7,541 nucleotides of DNA from LSNR01 sp964603325 (GTDB lineage: Bacteria > Patescibacteriota > Minisyncoccia > Moranbacterales > UBA9337). Under the pieces are notes generated by a model. The model worked only from the letters and a program-made list of their open reading frames with translations. It did no database searches and was not told the origin of the DNA. Positions 4,439 through 7,541 of the stretch are shown here, piece after piece. Each line of letters begins with the position of its first letter. Position 1 is the stretch's first letter. The stretch covers positions 1 to 7,541 of the forward strand of contig CAZRUH010000031.1 in assembly GCA_964603325.1 (NCBI GenBank), in the 5' to 3' direction. The position numbers were made by a program, and so were the translations under genes.

Positions 4439-6295
4439 ATGTCTATGGGAGAAAAACTTGAAAAAACATTCTTACTTATTTCCATTCTCACATTCTTTTG
4501 TTTTGGTTTTTACCATTTAACAAAATTTGAAACCGTTGATGAACATTTTTGGAAAGATAAGCGCATCAAAAAATACTGGACGGGAATCAAATTGGGAGTA
4601 ACAGAAGGGAAATGGAAAAAAACGCGCATCAATGACAAACCCGGAGTAACTGTCGCTATTGTATCCGGAACGGGATTGTTGTTTGAACCCAACCCGGAAA
4701 AGAATCGTATTCATTCCGATAACATCACTCACAACAAATTATATACCGTTTATGATTCCGAGCAAACGGAAAAGATAAATTTAATCTTTCGCTTACCACT
4801 ATTGATTTTTAATTCTTTGTTTCTGATAATAATATTTTGGCTACTTTTGAAAATACTTCCGCCACCGATACCAGTTCTCTCTATCGCATTTATGGCAACC
4901 TCACCAATTCTGGTTGGAATTTCTCAAATCATAAATCCGGATACACTACTTTGGACATTTTTTATCGCTTCAATTATATCATACTTTGCATTATTAAAAT
5001 ACGAACAAAAAAAATTTCTTTGGCTAACAATATTTTTCACAGGACTTGCCATTTTATCAAAATATACCGCAAACATATTATTTCCGATTTTTGTTTTTAT
5101 TTTTATAAGCAAACTGATTTTTGAAAATAAAAACACAAAGTTTACACCATACTTCAAAAAAAGAATAATTGAATGGTTTGGTATCTTGCTCGGATCAATT
5201 TTAATGTATGGAATTATTATGCCGGCATCTTTGGAAAAAACCAAACATCTTTGGAATGGAACAATTAAATCTCCGGCTCTTGAAATGATTTTTCCTTTCT
5301 TGCTTGTTTTTATTATTATTTTGTTGCTGGAAACACTTCTTTTCAAAAATATTTTCAGCAAAAAAATAATCTTTTTTTTGAGAAAAAACAATTTTATTTT
5401 TTTTAAACTAAGCGCCTTAATACCCCTTATTTTGTTTTTTTTCGTTCTGGTAAATCCATATCTTTCAAAACCGATAATACCTCTTGACGATGTCAAAGAA
5501 CACGCATTTGTTGAAAAAGAATTATTGTTTCCAATGCTCCACAATTATTCTTTTATTACAAAAAATCTAACAAAAGTAGCGATTGAAATACAGCCTTTCG
5601 TTTTTTCCTTATCACCTATCATTACCTTTTTGCTATTGTTTTTATGGCTCAAAATTATAATTAAAGATATCAAAAAAAATCGTCTGCTAATATTTTTTAT
5701 AAATACAACCATTCCACTGTATTTTATTATGCTTTTGGTTGCCGGGGTTTTGGCCAATCCTCGCTATTCAATTATTCTCTATCCGTTAATATCAGTTTTA
5801 TCAGCATTGGCAATTTATGAAATATTTTCAACTTTTAAAAAAAATATTTATCTGATATTTGTTTTATTATTTATTATTGGCACCGGGATATTTTCTTTGT
5901 GGAATATTAAACCGTTTTATTTGGATTATGAAAGTTTTCTTTTGCCCAAAAAATACATTCTTACGGATGCTTGGGGGTATGGAGAGTATGAAGCCGCCAA
6001 ATATTTAAATTCTTTACCAAATCCGGAAAAAATAATAATCTGGTCTGATCGTAGCGCCATTTGCCAATTTATCAAAGGAAAATGCATTCGCAACTATAAA
6101 ATAGATTTATCAAAAACAGTTCCCGATTATTTGGTATTCTCGCGACGAGGCAGTATTAGGCACAAATTTCAATGGGCAAAAGAATATTTGGCTCCACATA
6201 ATATATTTTATTATTATAAGCAACCGTCTGTTTGGGAAATTCACATTGATAATCGTTCGAAAAACTTTGTAAGAATAATTCCTTTTTCACCTTAA
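4439..6295 (+). CDS. Polytopic membrane glycosyltransferase, GT-C fold (PMT/ArnT-like)
   Basis: The protein has 618 residues and about ten or more hydrophobic spans. After the first helix (about 9-27) the loop carries FETVDEHFW with D34-E35, the acidic pair typical of the first loop of PMT/ArnT-type enzymes, and NDKPGV (65-70), where relatives often have a HPP/HPG-like motif. Further helices include SPILVGISQIINPDTLLWTF (about 155-174) and LAILSKYTANILFPIF (about 203-218). NPRYSI (450-455) precedes the last helices, and a soluble domain of about 120 residues follows from about 490 (AWGYGEYEAAKYLNSLP). Such enzymes transfer sugar from a polyprenyl-phosphate donor to an extracytoplasmic acceptor. 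Donor and acceptor cannot be read here. The start could also be the second ATG at 4445. It is the only plus-strand gene. Confidence 0.8.
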   Translation: MSMGEKLEKTFLLISILTFFCFGFYHLTKFETVDEHFWKDKRIKKYWTGIKLGVTEGKWKKTRINDKPGVTVAIVSGTGLLFEPNPEKNRIHSDNITHNKLYTVYDSEQTEKINLIFRLPLLIFNSLFLIIIFWLLLKILPPPIPVLSIAFMATSPILVGISQIINPDTLLWTFFIASIISYFALLKYEQKKFLWLTIFFTGLAILSKYTANILFPIFVFIFISKLIFENKNTKFTPYFKKRIIEWFGILLGSILMYGIIMPASLEKTKHLWNGTIKSPALEMIFPFLLVFIIILLLETLLFKNIFSKKIIFFLRKNNFIFFKLSALIPLILFFFVLVNPYLSKPIIPLDDVKEHAFVEKELLFPMLHNYSFITKNLTKVAIEIQPFVFSLSPIITFLLLFLWLKIIIKDIKKNRLLIFFINTTIPLYFIMLLVAGVLANPRYSIILYPLISVLSALAIYEIFSTFKKNIYLIFVLLFIIGTGIFSLWNIKPFYLDYESFLLPKKYILTDAWGYGEYEAAKYLNSLPNPEKIIIWSDRSAICQFIKGKCIRNYKIDLSKTVPDYLVFSRRGSIRHKFQWAKEYLAPHNIFYYYKQPSVWEIHIDNRSKNFVRIIPFSP

Positions 6296-6864
6296 AAAGC
6301 AATTTTTTTAATTTCTTTTTTTATTTTTTTATAATCAGGCACTATTTTCCCCACCAATTTCCAAAAATCATCAGAGTGATTAAATTCTTTTAGATGACAT
6401 AACTCATGAACAACGATGTAATCCAATTGTTTTCTTGTCAAATAAACGACTCTAAAATTAAAACTTAAATTGCCCTTACTTGAGCAACTTCCCCATCTGG
6501 TTTTTTGATTTCTGACACTAATTTTCCCAAACTTAAAATTATATTTTCTGGAATAATAAGAAATCCTACTTTCTATGATTTTTTTCGCTACTTTCTTTTG
6601 TCTAAAATAATCCTTATCACTTTTTTTAAAAAAGATATTTTTCTTGTTTTCACTCAAAAAAGAAAGTTTTTTTAAGATCCACTCTTTTTTGTCAAATAAA
6701 AACCTCTCCGCAACTTTAACGGAAAACTTCTTGGGAATAATAAGAAAAATATTTCCGTCACAATCTACTTTTAAACGAACATTCTTTTTTGCTCTATTGC
6801 TTTCCTTTATTTGATAATATATTTTTTTATTATTAAGAAAAATTCTTTTTTTGCAAGTATTCAT
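6292..6864 (-). CDS. YgjP-like (DUF45, M48-family-like) zinc metallopeptidase
   Basis: The protein has 190 residues. The C-terminal half contains the signature of the YgjP/DUF45 group: TRWGSCSSKGNLSFNFRVV (122-140), the zinc motif HELCH (153-157) with catalytic E154, and NHSDDFW (162-168), whose H163 is the likely third metal ligand. The N-terminal part (KIYYQIKESNRAKKNVRLKV, then a helical KKEWILKKL stretch) matches the usual beta-rich lead of this family. No signal peptide or membrane span is seen, so it is probably cytoplasmic. Substrates are not established for the family; a DNA-protein crosslink protease role has been proposed for relatives. The upstream gene stops only 3 bases before this ATG, suggesting translational coupling. 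Its stop codon overlaps that of the convergent glycosyltransferase. Confidence 0.88.
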   Translation of the reverse strand: MNTCKKRIFLNNKKIYYQIKESNRAKKNVRLKVDCDGNIFLIIPKKFSVKVAERFLFDKKEWILKKLSFLSENKKNIFFKKSDKDYFRQKKVAKKIIESRISYYSRKYNFKFGKISVRNQKTRWGSCSSKGNLSFNFRVVYLTRKQLDYIVVHELCHLKEFNHSDDFWKLVGKIVPDYKKIKKEIKKIAF

Positions 6865-6867
6865 TAA

Positions 6868-7541
6868 CTAAGTCATATCTTTCTCCGTTCTGCTGTCTGA
6901 CAGTTTAAATGCCGGATAAACCGCTGATATTGCGACTATAGATATTATTAAAAAAATTGACTTTATGGGAAAAAATATCAACAAAACGGTTGACATTGAT
7001 GTTGCTAAAATATACGCCACCGGTTTTGCGGTTTTAAAAAAATCTATAATCTCCACATCATTTCCATCTATTCTCTTATAAAAATAAGATTCTCTTAAAA
7101 TTTCCACTAAAGCGGCGCCGATTCTTCCCAGTAAAAGAATTGTCGCCCAAACCAGAATATTGGAACTTTCCGCAAAATAAAAAATAAGTGTTGCTATTCC
7201 CAAAATAAAGAATGAAAAGATTAAAAATTCTTTTTCTCCCGTTTTTTTGTCCGCTATCATTCCCACCGGATACTGAATTAATACAAAAGGAATAAGCATT
7301 ATAGTAAAAGCAACTCCCAACTGATCCCAACTAAACCCCTTTCCTAAAAGATATAATGGAGCGTAGATCACCATTAAAGCATAGAAAAATTCCAAAACAA
7401 ATGAAATATAATAAAATAAAGGAGGGTAGTACAAAAATATAGGATATCCTACGTACCAATATGGATCCCATTGAATAAATGGATTTGAGCATAATCTAAA
7501 AAATTTAAAAATATGTCCATACGCGTCTCCTTCAATACTAA
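6868..7541 (-). CDS. Membrane protein joining a GT-C/PTPS-related N-terminal block to an MFS C-terminal half (5' end off window)
   Basis: The frame is open from 7539 to the stop at 6868-6870: 223 residues, entering from outside the window. A TTG at 7434-7432 could be read as a start, but 35 upstream codons are open and look coding, so I extend to the edge. Residues 1-45 hold GDAYGHIFKF, then WDPYWYVGYPIFLYYPPLFY, the first-loop pattern of GT-C-like proteins with the '6-pyruvoyl-tetrahydropterin synthase-related' membrane domain. From about residue 47 the protein instead resembles the second half of an MFS transporter. It has six hydrophobic spans (about 47-65, 73-96, 104-123, 128-148, 174-190, 192-211) and the loop PVGMIADKKTGEKE (91-104), like MFS motif A. 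The N-terminal MFS half is missing. It could be a real fusion or an assembly join. The substrate is unknown. ygjP-like follows after 3 bases. Confidence 0.65.
   Translation of the reverse strand, partial: SIEGDAYGHIFKFFRLCSNPFIQWDPYWYVGYPIFLYYPPLFYYISFVLEFFYALMVIYAPLYLLGKGFSWDQLGVAFTIMLIPFVLIQYPVGMIADKKTGEKEFLIFSFFILGIATLIFYFAESSNILVWATILLLGRIGAALVEILRESYFYKRIDGNDVEIIDFFKTAKPVAYILATSMSTVLLIFFPIKSIFLIISIVAISAVYPAFKLSDSRTEKDMT

Noticed and set aside
4924..5544. A 206-codon open frame on the minus strand inside the glycosyltransferase gene
   Set aside because: It is a reverse-frame shadow of a hydrophobic, AT-rich gene; it has no recognisable domain, and the plus-strand protein has clear family motifs.
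6868..7434. TTG at 7434 as the true start of the MFS-like gene
   Set aside because: The upstream 35 codons are open and encode a conserved membrane-protein motif block, and no Shine-Dalgarno sequence precedes the TTG.
1..7541. CRISPR array, insertion sequence or phage signature
   Set aside because: No regular direct repeats, transposase, integrase or terminal repeats were seen; the content is housekeeping plus membrane proteins.

Overview
The window is a strongly AT-rich bacterial segment. Its genes are compact, intergenic gaps are short, and most starts lack a Shine-Dalgarno sequence. Ribosomal proteins carry charged low-complexity extensions, and the membrane glycosyltransferase-like proteins resemble those common in Candidatus Patescibacteria (CPR/Parcubacteria). 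That assignment is an inference from gene style and was not tested by phylogeny. TGA ends the exonuclease gene in the expected place, so a TGA-recoding lineage (Gracilibacteria-like) is not indicated. No stretch longer than about 130 bases lacks a gene.

Region 1-3508 (all minus strand, read right to left) is the secE-nusG-rplK-rplA-rpsP-rplJ-rplL cluster: preprotein translocase SecE, antiterminator NusG, and ribosomal proteins L11, L1, S16, L10 and L7/L12 (the last cut by the window edge). The odd member is rpsP (S16), which sits between rplA and rplJ and has its own candidate promoter. The spacers hold most of the interest. The rplK-rplA gap has a hairpin that looks like the L1-binding site of 23S rRNA. 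The rpsP-rplJ gap has an L10-leader-like attenuator with mutually exclusive helices and a U-tract. The spacers before rplK and rplL carry two hairpins with the same arm sequence and the same loop core. A TTGACA-17-TAGATT promoter followed by a terminator-like hairpin precedes secE. Together these suggest that the stalk proteins L1, L10/L12 and perhaps L11 are controlled by several mRNA structures within one cluster.

Region 3580-6295 holds an exonuclease III/AP endonuclease gene (minus). Diverging from it across a 49-base gap is a 618-residue polytopic GT-C type glycosyltransferase (plus).

Region 6292-7541 (minus) holds a YgjP-like zinc metallopeptidase whose stop codon overlaps that of the glycosyltransferase. 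Three bases upstream of it ends a reading frame open to the window edge. That frame joins an N-terminal GT-C/PTPS-related motif block to the six-helix C-terminal half of an MFS transporter. It is either a real fusion or an assembly join and is the main anomaly on the right side.
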